Positions 25,978-33,295 of a DNA stretch of 35,853 nt are shown here, piece after piece. This stretch comes from Planctomycetota bacterium (GTDB lineage: Bacteria; Planctomycetota; Phycisphaerae; Phycisphaerales; Phycisphaeraceae), in contig JAJRRS010000021.1 in NCBI GenBank assembly GCA_024279275.1, positions 1 through 35,853 of the forward strand. The letters run 5' to 3'. Below the pieces are notes generated by a model. That model had not been told where the DNA came from. It saw only the letters and a list, made by a program, of their open reading frames with translations, and searched no databases. Both the position numbers and the translations under genes were made by a program. Each line of letters begins with the position of its first letter. Positions within the stretch are counted from its first letter, which is position 1.

Positions 25978-26718
25978 TTACCCCTTCTGGCCGATGGCCC
26001 GTTTGTATATCCACGTCACGCTATCCACCGTCCACGCGCCGCCTGTCTTAGTCGTCACGCCGTCGCCGTTGAGCGCGTCGGCTATCTGCTGGTATGTCGC
26101 CCGGCGTGGCTTGCGTTCGCGTAGCCGGATGATCCGCTTAATGACCCGTTGCTCGGTGGCGTTGGGGATCAGCACCTTTACCCCGTCACGGTCCGCCACG
26201 TCGAAGCCAAGCGGGACAGAGCCGCCTAGTTTTTCGCCCCGTGCCCGCTTGTCGTCAAGTCCGGCCTTGGTGCGCTCGCTGACCTGATCCCGTTCCAGTT
26301 CGCCGAGTGACGCCATGACCCGGAAAAAGAATCGGCCCATGCCGGTACTGGTGTCGATGCGTTCGGTGATGCTGGCGAGGTCCGCGCCGCACCGGCTGAT
26401 CTGTTCGGACAGGTCGATAGCGTCCCGCGTGGAGCGTGCGAACCGGGACAGGGAATAGACCACCAGCACGCCCCCGCAGCCGCATACGTCCCGCAGCGCC
26501 GCTTGTAGGCCCGTCCGGTTGTCGGCACGTTTGGCGGACTTCCCGGCGTCGGTGTGGATCGTTTTCAGGTCCAGCCCGTGCAGGTCGGCGTACTTGCGGA
26601 TCGCCTCACGCTGCGCCCGCAGGCTGACACCCCCCTCGGCCTGCGCGGTCGTTGACACGCGGGTATACCCCACGGCGTACAGGGGTTGGGGTGCTGTTTT
26701 CTTGGTTCGTCGTGCCAT
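25978..26718 (-). CDS. Serine recombinase (resolvase/invertase family)
   Basis: The N-terminal catalytic domain begins YAVGYTRVSTTAQAEGGVSL, with the nucleophilic Ser at about residue 22. LVVYSLSRFARSTRDAIDL (near 85) and the long helix MGRFFFRVMASLGELERDQVSERT (about 127-150) follow. The C-terminal part (about 165-246) is a short DNA-binding region with RRATYQQIADALNGDGVTTKTGGAWT, typical of small serine recombinases. At 246 residues it is shorter than large serine integrases. Since the element already has a tyrosine integrase, this enzyme may resolve multimers or act in another step; that is inference. Confidence 0.88.
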   Translation of the reverse strand: MARRTKKTAPQPLYAVGYTRVSTTAQAEGGVSLRAQREAIRKYADLHGLDLKTIHTDAGKSAKRADNRTGLQAALRDVCGCGGVLVVYSLSRFARSTRDAIDLSEQISRCGADLASITERIDTSTGMGRFFFRVMASLGELERDQVSERTKAGLDDKRARGEKLGGSVPLGFDVADRDGVKVLIPNATEQRVIKRIIRLRERKPRRATYQQIADALNGDGVTTKTGGAWTVDSVTWIYKRAIGQKG

Positions 26719-26748
26719 CTGTTAGGGTACTCCGTGACCCGTGCCGCC

Positions 26749-26770
26749 GGGGGTATCGAACGATGCCCCC
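26749..26770. promoter_or_regulatory. Near-perfect 22-bp palindrome, candidate operator
   Basis: GGGGG-T-ATCG-AA-CGAT-G-CCCCC lies between the HTH gene and the serine recombinase gene. No T-run follows, so an operator or RNA hairpin is more likely than a terminator. Confidence 0.4.
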
Positions 26771-26805
26771 GATTAAGATACCGCGCCCGGCTATTTACGC
26801 AAGCG

Positions 26806-27024
26806 TCAACCGGCAGAATTGAGCCGCAGGGGCACCCCCGGATACCGCTCGGGGGTCCGCCCGGCGGTAAACGCCTCAAGGTCCGCCACGCGGTAACGCA
26901 CCGCCCGCCCGAACCTGACCGCCGGGAGTTCGCCCGTGTTGGTCAGTTCCCACACCTTGCGGACGCCAAGCCCCAGCCGCCGCGCCGCTTCCTTACGATC
27001 CACCATGAGTACGTCGTCTGCCAT
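26806..27024 (-). CDS. Excisionase-like HTH DNA-binding protein
   Basis: The 72-residue protein is a winged-helix/MerR-type HTH of the excisionase family. MVDRKEAARRLGLGVRKVWELTNTGELPAVRFGRAVRYRVADLEAF is the usual helix-turn-helix plus wing, ending with the strand VRYR and a helix. Such proteins bend DNA for excision or regulate element genes (AlpA-like). I choose ATG 27024 as the start; the frame is open to 27081 but the extra residues are not family-like. It lies with the two recombinase genes, which supports an excision role. Confidence 0.8.
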   Translation of the reverse strand: MADDVLMVDRKEAARRLGLGVRKVWELTNTGELPAVRFGRAVRYRVADLEAFTAGRTPERYPGVPLRLNSAG

Positions 27025-27228
27025 CCTGTCCGTTACCCTTCTACTCCTGTTGTGGGTGAAGGTGATTAAGCCGTGCGTCATACCGACGCCAGACGGCCGA
27101 GTTTTTGACGCCCCCCGATTACACGCCGGTATCGCGGGTGCGCCGTCCTGTCCTGATCCTGAAACTACCTCTCTCGTTTAATTCGTTGCCGTCGGTGCGT
27201 GTGTCGGTGCGGTTCGTGGCCCGTGGCG

Positions 27229-27828
27229 TTATGCCGCGTGTCGATCCGCCGCCGCCTGCCAGTTCCCGGCGAATAGTTCATCCTCGCCGGGGTCCAGTAA
27301 CAGGAACGGGGCCACCGGCACCCGGTCCGAGTGTTCGCATACCGCGCACTTGGCGGGCGCGAGGTAGTACGCCTCCACGACCGCCTTTTCATCGTGACGG
27401 AATACCGGGAAGCGTTGCCCGGTGTCCGGGTTGGTGAAACTCGGGCGCTCGAACGGCCGCGCCTCGCGGATCGTGTGCCGGGTGTAGTGGTCGAAGTGTG
27501 CCCGGATCAGCGCGGCGGCGCGGTCCTCAAGTGTGTCGTCGTCGTATAGCCGGTACTCGCGGCGGTCGGGGGTTGGGTTGGCGGTCCCCTGCGCTATCGG
27601 GTCGTACTGGATCGGGTAACGCCGCCAGTGTTTTAGTTCGGCGTTGTGGGCCGACCTGATCGCCGCCGCCGGGTCGTCGGCATCGGCGAATATCGCCGAT
27701 GCAATCTTCACCCCGATACAGTGGTCCACCATGCCCAGCGCGTAATCGTTGCGCTGGTTCGGCGTGGCGAGTCCGGCCGCAAGCGCGGCCTCGGCCTTGG
27801 CGATTTTGTTTTCTAGTGATGCGGGCAT
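27229..27828 (-). CDS. Unknown protein encoded in the element
   Basis: The 199-residue protein begins MPASLENKIAKAEAALAAGL, a short helical start, then ADADDPAAAIRSAHNAELKHWRRYP and a charged middle part. Near the C-terminus is a CAVCEHSDRVPVAPFLLLDPGEDELFAGNW segment with a CxxC pair. ATG 27828 follows the stop of the preceding gene by four bases, so they form an operon. I do not recognise the family. The open frame continues upstream to 28116 only as a shadow of the preceding gene. Confidence 0.6.
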   Translation of the reverse strand: MPASLENKIAKAEAALAAGLATPNQRNDYALGMVDHCIGVKIASAIFADADDPAAAIRSAHNAELKHWRRYPIQYDPIAQGTANPTPDRREYRLYDDDTLEDRAAALIRAHFDHYTRHTIREARPFERPSFTNPDTGQRFPVFRHDEKAVVEAYYLAPAKCAVCEHSDRVPVAPFLLLDPGEDELFAGNWQAAADRHAA

Positions 27829-27832
27829 GGTT

Positions 27833-28459
27833 CTAGTTCCCTTCCCCGGCGGTGTCCCCGCCGTCGTGGTGTGGTTCGTCCAGCGCGGCGAGTTGGCTAT
27901 CAATCTCCGCGCCCTGGGCCTCAACCGATGCGTACAACGCCGCCGCGATTTTGGTTTGAGGCCCGCCGGTGGCCTGCGCCGCGATCGCTTCGGGGTCGAG
28001 TTCGTCGGACAGATCCATAGCGCCCTCAATCCGTGCGATGCGTTCCAGTATGTCGCCGGGCAACGGCTTGCCAAGCGAGTATTCGAGGATGAGCCGGGCG
28101 GCGTGTACGTCGCCACGGCAAGCCTTGGCGAGTAGCGCCGCTACCATCGTGGCGAGCCGGTCCGTCGTGACACACGCGAGGATCGAGGCGCGCAGCTTGG
28201 CTTGTTTCTTGACGTTGTAACCGCTGCGGGTTTTGTTGTGCGCGGTGTTGCCCCTCACAAAATGCCCGCGCCGGTCGCGGTTCGGGTCTGCGGGCAGGTC
28301 CGGCTTGTCCACCGTCGTATCCGGCACGCCAAGCGCGCCCGTTGCGGGCGGCGTCGCCGTGTCGTCAAACAATACGGGCGACCCGTCCCCGCCGCCGGGG
28401 GCACCGGGGGCGGGGGTGGGGGCGTCCGACACACTTGGAGAATCAATCGGGGTACTCAT
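27833..28459 (-). CDS. Unknown element protein, resembling DUF5681-type small proteins
   Basis: The 208-residue protein has a disordered Pro/Gly/Ala-rich N-terminus (about 1-55), then DRRGHFVRGNTAHNKTRSGYNVKKQAKLR. That segment is reminiscent of the RGRFAKGN...N start of DUF5681 and similar proteins of prophage regions. A helical domain follows (LATMVAALLAKACRGDVHAARLILEYSLGKPLPGDILERIARIEGAM). The resemblance is from memory of the pattern and is only suggestive; a DNA-binding role like that of terminase small subunits is possible but not shown. ATG 28459 is chosen; an upstream start at 28507 is possible. Confidence 0.55.
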   Translation of the reverse strand: MSTPIDSPSVSDAPTPAPGAPGGGDGSPVLFDDTATPPATGALGVPDTTVDKPDLPADPNRDRRGHFVRGNTAHNKTRSGYNVKKQAKLRASILACVTTDRLATMVAALLAKACRGDVHAARLILEYSLGKPLPGDILERIARIEGAMDLSDELDPEAIAAQATGGPQTKIAAALYASVEAQGAEIDSQLAALDEPHHDGGDTAGEGN

Positions 28460-28540
28460 GTTTAACCGCCTCGGGGTTCGGGTTCGTATCGTCAAAGGCG
28501 ACCGCACCGATTTAACGGCACGGCCGCACGGGTCGGTCTG

Positions 28541-29239
28541 TTATGCGGCCACGCCGCCCCCGGCGTTGTCGGGCGCGGTGGCGCGGATGCGCGTTGCGGT
28601 GTCGGGGTCGATATCCACGGTGGACGTGACGGCACCGATCGAGTCGGCGAGCGTCTTATCCGCCATGCCCTTAGCGTCGCGTGCGATATCCAACGCCTCC
28701 GCCTGCGCCGGGCTACGCCGCGCGATCAGTTCGCCGATGATCGCGGTCATCGTGTCTTTTGGGAGGTATTGCAGGAACGCCGGTGCGTTGCGGACCGCGT
28801 TGATTACCAGCATGTCACCCTCCGCCGCAGCACGCCGCAGCGCCGCGTGTAGCTGTGTCTTGTCCATCGCACTTAGAAGCTGGCGGACTTCCATCTCGCG
28901 GATCGCCTGCGCCGGGCTGTCGGTGTCGCCGGGTAGTGACCTGTCCAGTGCTTCCTCGGCACGCTTTAGCTTTTCGGCGACGTTCCCGGCGGCGGTCCCG
29001 CCGCTAAGTTCCTTCAGCGCAGCCACCGCCTCACCGGCGGCGGCACGCTTGGCCTTGCCCTTGCCCTCAAAAGTTAAATCGCCGTTGGCGTCCGCCGTCG
29101 CCAGCGCCTGCGCGAAAGTGCGGAGGATGCCCAACGCCCCGGCTTGGATGCGCCGGGTGAGGCCCGCCGCGCTGTCTTGATCGCCCCCGTCGGTCGGGCC
29201 GTAGGGAAAACCGTGTTTAATAAGTGCCGCTAGTGTCAT
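28541..29239 (-). CDS. Unknown helical protein encoded in the element
   Basis: The 232-residue protein is almost all helical and Ala/Lys/Glu rich, with a coiled-coil-like stretch around residues 85-130 (VAEKLKRAEEALDRSL...AIREMEVRQLLSAM). AAGGA precedes ATG 29239 at a normal distance. It sits between two other unknown genes in one direction. I do not recognise the family. Confidence 0.6.
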   Translation of the reverse strand: MTLAALIKHGFPYGPTDGGDQDSAAGLTRRIQAGALGILRTFAQALATADANGDLTFEGKGKAKRAAAGEAVAALKELSGGTAAGNVAEKLKRAEEALDRSLPGDTDSPAQAIREMEVRQLLSAMDKTQLHAALRRAAAEGDMLVINAVRNAPAFLQYLPKDTMTAIIGELIARRSPAQAEALDIARDAKGMADKTLADSIGAVTSTVDIDPDTATRIRATAPDNAGGGVAA

Positions 29240-29290
29240 CGTGAAAGTCCTTTTCCTAAGTGTGATGCGCCAACGCGGCGCGGGGTTGGG

Positions 29291-29812
29291 TTAGTTTGTG
29301 TCTGCGGGGTCGGGCTGTGAGTTCACCTCGCGGACGAATTGCTCGGCCAGCACGGCCACAAGCCGGACGCCAAGTTCGGGTAAGCTCGGCGCGACCGGGT
29401 GCGCGCTGCCGTCGGCGCACTGTGACCCGTGCCGATAGCGGCGGAGTTCGCCGCGCGCGTCGTCGCCGTCCGGGTGGATCGTGACGGCTACTGCCCGCAG
29501 CGCGTCCGCGATCAGCGCCCGGCGTTCGTCCTGCGCGGCGTTGCACCACGCGGCCAACAGGTCCACGCCTTCGAGGTCGTCGGCGTCGAGTGTGACCGGC
29601 GCGACGCTGTTTGGGAACGTCGCCGCGAGTCCGGCGTCCGCCGCCGCCAGCACGCCAAGGGCGAGCCGGTAGCTTTGATCGGCCACGGCGTCGGCCACGC
29701 TGTCAGGACGTGGCACGCGCCGCCTGCGGCCGTCCTGCCGTTCGTCGGCAAACTGCGCGAGGTGCGGGTCCGCGATGATCTGATGTAGGTTGATCGGGAT
29801 TTTGTGTTTCAT
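29291..29812 (-). CDS. Unknown protein, first gene after the iteron region
   Basis: The 173-residue protein starts MKHKIPINLHQIIADPHLAQF; a helical Ala-rich middle (YRLALGVLAAADAGLAATF...LLAAWCNAAQDERRALIADALRAVAV) and a short C-terminal part follow. GGAGG lies eight bases before ATG 29812. It is the first gene downstream of the iteron region and probably heads a transcription unit of four unknown genes (29812 to 27229). I do not recognise the family. Confidence 0.6.
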   Translation of the reverse strand: MKHKIPINLHQIIADPHLAQFADERQDGRRRRVPRPDSVADAVADQSYRLALGVLAAADAGLAATFPNSVAPVTLDADDLEGVDLLAAWCNAAQDERRALIADALRAVAVTIHPDGDDARGELRRYRHGSQCADGSAHPVAPSLPELGVRLVAVLAEQFVREVNSQPDPADTN

Positions 29813-30304
29813 GGTCGGGGCCTCCGTGTGTTGGCGGTTACTGGTCGGGCGTGGCGCGCCGGTGCGCGGCCGTTCGTGGGGGTGGTTTTGAGGGGGTGAG
29901 GTCCGGGGGTCGTCGCCGTCCCGGTGTGTCCGGCGGTGCGCCGTTGGTGGGGTGGTCCAAGTGGTCCAAGCGTTTCCTTATCCTTTACCACTATCCCTAT
30001 TTCTACCCCTTCCCCTCCCCTATTTATTAACTGTTCCCTGTGATAGATAGGAAAGCATGGACCACCTGGACCACCCCCAATAATCGAGGATTGCGGCGTG
30101 CTACGGGGGATATTCTGGCCCGGCCGACCTTGGACCAGCTTGGGCCGGCTTGGACCAAAAGCGGCGTAACCGACTTTTACTTTTACTATTCCCGGCGTCG
30201 ATGCCGACGACACCCCCACATTTTCTGGCCGGGTGCCCACAAAATGCCCGCGTTGGCCCAAGGTGGTCCAAGCTGGTCCAAGGTCGGCCGGGCCACTGGT
30301 GGGG
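29813..30304. other. Iteron-rich non-coding region, candidate replication origin
   Basis: Just beyond the stop of the helicase gene lie repeats of a 9-bp unit, TGGTCCAAG or its complement: tandem pairs at 29953-29970 and 30058-30075 (TGGACCACC variant), then triplets with 10-bp period at 30129-30157 and 30253-30282. The two triplets lie in a perfect 27-bp inverted repeat (30117-30143 and 30268-30294). An AT-rich, pyrimidine-tract stretch runs from about 29975 to 30035. Iterons, an inverted repeat and an AT-rich tract beside a replicative helicase gene are the usual parts of an element origin. The region must also hold the promoter of the 29812 gene. Confidence 0.65.
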
Positions 30305-31501
30305 TTAAACGTCAACGCTCTGCCCCCCTTCCGTGAGGTAGCGCGGTGCCCCCTGATCGGCCGCGATCCCGATGCCGTGCCACACCCGTAGGCGCTGCGC
30401 CTGCCCGTCCACCTGAACACGCTCGCGGCGGTCGGTGATCCTCGGGCACGCCGCCCGTATGTCCCGCCCGAAAGTCTCGACCGTCCCGACGTACTTGGTG
30501 CGGTTGTGTTCCTCACACCACGCCCGCCACTGGCCGAACAGGTCGGGCTTAGGCACGCTGGCCGTATCATTCACCACGCACCGATCCCGCACGAACGCCG
30601 ACACGGGGCTTGCGAGGTCCGCCAGTTCGTCGAGCAGTTCCCGGGACCGCCCCGGCTGGACAAAGTGCCCGCGTGCCGTGAGCCGCCGCAGGCCGTGCGC
30701 CGCCCACATGATGATCTGCGGAAGTTCGGCGAGCAGTTGAGCCGTTAGCTTTGTGTTTTCGCGGCCGACGAAACTTTCAACGATCATCAGCGCGATGATC
30801 CGGCCGATCACCGCGCCGGACGCATCGGCCAGCCGGAATAGTTCATTTGATACGAGCATGAGCCGCGTCGGTAGTGTCGTGCTGATCGGGTCCAGATACT
30901 TGCGGTTGATCGTCTGCCGGTCCTCGCCGGTGACGCCTAAGATTGCCTCCGTAATCGCCGCCTGATCGGCCCGGCCGGATAGCCGGGCGTCACCGATAAT
31001 CGCCAGCCGCTTGCCGATCAGTTGGGCCATACCGAACGGCCCAGCGAGGCTGGACAGTGTGGGGCTTGCTACGTTTTTCTCGCCGATCATCGCGCTAAGC
31101 ACGCGGGCGATCGTACTCTTGCCCGAACGCGGCGGGCCGATCAGGCTTAGTAGTTTGTGCTGTGACGTATCGGCGGTGAGGCAATAGCCGAACCACTCTT
31201 GTAGCGTGTCGATCTGGTCCGCGTCCTGCGGGTCGGGCCATAGTTCACCGAGAAACTTAATCCACTTCACCGGCGGCCCCATATCGGCGTACATATTGAT
31301 CGGGATATGGTGGATACCGAATACCGCACCACCGAGCGCGGACGGGTGCGCCTTCAGCGTGCGGACGTTCAACACGACATTATCAAACTCGATCAGGTCG
31401 CCGGGTTCGGTATCCGCACTTAGTCCGAGCGTTGCCCGATCGTGCAGCAGTAGCGGCGCGTCAACGTCGGGTAACAAAACACGGCGGGTTAGATTATTCA
31501 T
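30305..31501 (-). CDS. D5/P4-type superfamily 3 helicase, C-terminal half of a primase-helicase
   Basis: The 398-residue protein matches the helicase part of phage/plasmid primases. LIEFDNVVLNVRTLKAHP and WIKFLGELWPDPQDADQIDTLQEWFGYCLT form the lead-in. Walker A IGPPRSGKST follows (about 121-130), then a Walker B-like GKRLAIIGDAR (about 160) and LMLVSNELFRLADASGAVIGR (sensor region, near 230). The C-terminus is a DNA-binding winged-helix region. The N-terminal D5_N part is encoded by the overlapping upstream gene, so the family's usual single chain is in two pieces. ATG 31501 overlaps the upstream stop by eight bases. It probably unwinds the origin-like region that follows directly. Confidence 0.85.
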   Translation of the reverse strand: MNNLTRRVLLPDVDAPLLLHDRATLGLSADTEPGDLIEFDNVVLNVRTLKAHPSALGGAVFGIHHIPINMYADMGPPVKWIKFLGELWPDPQDADQIDTLQEWFGYCLTADTSQHKLLSLIGPPRSGKSTIARVLSAMIGEKNVASPTLSSLAGPFGMAQLIGKRLAIIGDARLSGRADQAAITEAILGVTGEDRQTINRKYLDPISTTLPTRLMLVSNELFRLADASGAVIGRIIALMIVESFVGRENTKLTAQLLAELPQIIMWAAHGLRRLTARGHFVQPGRSRELLDELADLASPVSAFVRDRCVVNDTASVPKPDLFGQWRAWCEEHNRTKYVGTVETFGRDIRAACPRITDRRERVQVDGQAQRLRVWHGIGIAADQGAPRYLTEGGQSVDV

Positions 31502-31910
31502 TGGAAGGCCCCTCCGCCATCTCGGCTTCGTATGCCATAAGCCCGGCGATCGTTTCGCTGACAATTCCGGCGCTGGCCCGCAGCGTGCGGACCTTTGGCT
31601 CTTTACCCGACTTGTCCCAATAGCGCAGCCCGTCAAGAAAACGGAACACCTCGGCGCGGAGTTCGTTATCCCGCAAGTGGTCCCATGAGCGGCCGTTGAA
31701 CCGATACCACTGCGCCCGGTAACAGCGCACGCCCGGCATACCACCGGCGAGCAGTTGTGACCCGCCGCCGGGCTTGCCGTACCACAACCAAGCCGCCGCG
31801 AGGTCCGCCGCCGCCGTGCTTGGTAGGGTGGGGACGCCCGGCTTTGCTTTGCCGTCGATGGGTGCGGCCTCCGTGCCGCGTTGTGTCCTGCCATCCGTGG
31901 CGTTTGCCAT
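31494..31910 (-). CDS. D5_N-like N-terminal half of the primase-helicase
   Basis: The 138-residue protein ends with VRCYRAQWYRFNGRSWDHLRDNELRAEVFRFLDG, which reads as the start of the D5_N domain (the Y/W-G-W pattern followed by a charged helix) usually fused to the helicase. Its own stop lies inside the overlapping helicase start, so the two are translationally coupled. No primase active-site motif is visible in the first 60 residues, which are low in complexity. GGGGGG lies six bases before ATG 31910. A separate polypeptide, a frameshift mutation or a programmed frameshift would explain the split. Confidence 0.65.
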   Translation of the reverse strand: MANATDGRTQRGTEAAPIDGKAKPGVPTLPSTAAADLAAAWLWYGKPGGGSQLLAGGMPGVRCYRAQWYRFNGRSWDHLRDNELRAEVFRFLDGLRYWDKSGKEPKVRTLRASAGIVSETIAGLMAYEAEMAEGPSNE

Positions 31911-32037
31911 CACACACCCCCCACGCAAGAATCCCGGCGGGCCTCATCGTGACAAACCCGCGCCACGATGGGCCACACACCGGGGTATTGAGCGTTGCTA
32001 CTGGAGCCTGTTTTGTATAAAGTCATTGGTGCATCCC

Positions 32038-32082
32038 GCCCGGTCGTGTGTAACTCGCAAAAGTTCACGCCGGGCCTTTTTT
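32038..32082 (+). terminator. Plus-strand terminator-like hairpin
   Basis: Arms GCCCGG and CCGGGC enclose further pairing (CGTG with CACG, AACT with AGTT), and CTTTTTT follows on the plus strand. No plus-strand gene precedes it, so it may block read-through from outside or be an RNA element. Confidence 0.4.
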
Positions 32083-32106
32083 ATGCGCCGATCCGTCGGC
32101 GCTGTT

Positions 32107-32143
32107 CAATAAAGGCCCCTGCCGGATTACTCCGCCAAGGGCC
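32107..32143 (-). terminator. Terminator of the 32156-32548 gene
   Basis: On the minus strand a GGCCCTTGGCGGA/TCCGGCAGGGGCC stem with one mismatch and a short loop is followed by TTTATT. It ends the preceding minus-strand unit. Confidence 0.6.
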
Positions 32144-32155
32144 GAAGGGGGAGAC

Positions 32156-32548
32156 TTAGGCGTACAGCGCCTCGGGGGTCATTAACTCATGGCCGACCAA
32201 TTCCGAGCCTGTGAAGGTTTGCCCGCTGGTTGTGACTACGGCGTTTGGGATAGCCGCGTCGAAGCGCACGACGTGATCGAGGTTGATCTGTACGTTACGC
32301 CCGCCCCCCATGTTGAACGCTAACCAGTTGCCCCGTGCGTTGTGTTCGGTGATGGCGTCCAGACTCGCAAGCTGTTCCTTGTCCTCGTTGGCGAGTGTCT
32401 CCCGGTTGACGATATGCCGCATACCGTCATGCGTGGTGATGATCGCCAGCTTGTCCGTGAGTTCGTAGCTTTCGATCGCACCGATACGCACCTGCCACAT
32501 TTCGCCCGTTACATCTTCGATCAGGATGAAAGTGTTACGCTCGTTCAT
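32156..32548 (-). CDS. Unknown element protein
   Basis: The 130-residue protein has two similar beta-rich halves: residues 1-45 (FILIEDVTGEMWQVRIGAIESYEL) and about 72-110 (NWLAFNMGGGRNVQINLDHVVRFD). Each half has a strand pair followed by I/L-x-x-V/I-x-x-Y/F, so it may be an internal duplication. No known catalytic motif is seen. GGAG lies before ATG 32548, and a terminator follows the stop. The role is unknown; a DNA- or RNA-binding beta-domain is only a guess. Confidence 0.6.
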   Translation of the reverse strand: MNERNTFILIEDVTGEMWQVRIGAIESYELTDKLAIITTHDGMRHIVNRETLANEDKEQLASLDAITEHNARGNWLAFNMGGGRNVQINLDHVVRFDAAIPNAVVTTSGQTFTGSELVGHELMTPEALYA

Positions 32549-32629
32549 AGTCTCCGTATCCCTTCGTGTTGCGGCGGGTGCCCCGCCTTAGTTAATCGCC
32601 GACGATCCGGCGGGTTGTCTGTTGTGGTT

Positions 32630-32932
32630 TTACCCGGCGATCCGTCGCCGGTTCGCCTTTGCAAGTTCACCGTTAGCGCGTGCAGCTACCACCGCGTCCG
32701 CCTCGGCTACGGTCTGGAAAAAGCGCGCGATCGCCTCGCGCGACGTGAAGTAGACACCCCGGACAATGACGTGCTCAAGGTGGACCCGCGCGCCGTTACG
32801 GCAACGCAGACCCTTGAGGCATGCGCGACGCGCCACCGCGTAGGTACGGGGTTCGGTCGGCCACACCCGCGAGGCTTGGCGTAGCGATAGTTTGCGTTCG
32901 GTTGGGAAAGTCGGGGCGAGTTGCGGCGGCAT
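32630..32932 (-). CDS. DUF1580-like protein
   Basis: The 100-residue protein contains SLRQASRVWPTEPRTYAVARRACLKGLRCRNGARVHLEHVIVRGVYFTSREAIARFF. That fits the DUF1580 pattern, a short HTH-like domain largely known from planctomycetes (lltlaeaa...G.rL...v..G.w.TSrEALqRFF). It may be a small DNA-binding regulator of the element. GAGGTG lies before ATG 32932. It heads the replication-side operon, about 180 bp downstream of a sigma-70-type promoter. Confidence 0.65.
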   Translation of the reverse strand: MPPQLAPTFPTERKLSLRQASRVWPTEPRTYAVARRACLKGLRCRNGARVHLEHVIVRGVYFTSREAIARFFQTVAEADAVVAARANGELAKANRRRIAG

Positions 32933-33114
32933 GGGTTCACCTCACGCGGGGGACAACGGGATAACTCCTGTTGAACCGCCCGGCGAGGGAGAGTTGGCGG
33001 CTGGGTGCCGCCTTTGCCTGCCGTCCGCGTGGGTGCGACCCGATCCGGTCGGTGCCCTATGCGGTCGCCCCGTCGGGGGCGTGGGTCCGGCCCCATCCGG
33101 GGGCCGATGAGTGA

Positions 33115-33143
33115 AGTTTAGACCGGCGGATTAAATCCGTCAA
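33115..33143 (-). promoter_or_regulatory. Candidate sigma-70 promoter of the right-end operon
   Basis: On the minus strand TTGACG and TAAACT are separated by 17 bases, upstream of the DUF1580 gene. The spacer carries the palindrome GGATTTAATCC, a likely operator position. Confidence 0.6.
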
Positions 33144-33206
33144 GTCCTATGCAAGCTCTAAGTCTTTGATATATAAGCAGTTGACGCTACCATCAATCGA
33201 AAAACC

Positions 33207-33221
33207 CTACAAAATAAGGGG
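33207..33221. promoter_or_regulatory. Third arm-site-like repeat, inverted
   Basis: CTACAAAATAAGGGG is the reverse complement of the 15-mer repeated beside attL, with one to two changes. In an excised circle it would lie on the other side of the attachment core, as an arm site would. Confidence 0.45.
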
Positions 33222-33247
33222 TTTACGTCGTTTTGGGCCTCAAAAAG

Positions 33248-33256
33248 TTATCCACA
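33248..33256 (+). promoter_or_regulatory. DnaA-box-like sequence
   Basis: TTATCCACA is the strict DnaA box. Only one copy is visible, so replication use is unproven. Confidence 0.35.
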
Positions 33257-33268
33257 ATGGCCCCCCAC

Positions 33269-33295
33269 GAAAAAGGCCCGCCGACAAGGCGGGCC
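33269..33295 (-). terminator. Strong rho-independent terminator, cut off from the integrase gene by integration
   Basis: A perfect 8-bp GC stem GGCCCGCC/GGCGGGCC with a 5-base loop is followed on the minus strand by a run of Ts. It lies about 40 bp after the stop of the displaced integrase tail. In the excised circle it would terminate the integrase message. Confidence 0.85.

Noticed and set aside
27829..28116. Upstream extension of the 199-residue gene
   Set aside because: It lies fully over the preceding gene in another frame, and the codons give a basic, low-complexity translation typical of a shadow.
29809..30570. 253-codon minus-strand frame across the iteron region
   Set aside because: Its first half overlaps the helicase C-terminus in another frame and the rest is repeat sequence; the composition is not protein-like.
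31502..31894. Upstream extension of the helicase frame by 131 codons
   Set aside because: It overlaps the D5_N-like gene in another frame; the helicase similarity begins only at the ATG at 31501.
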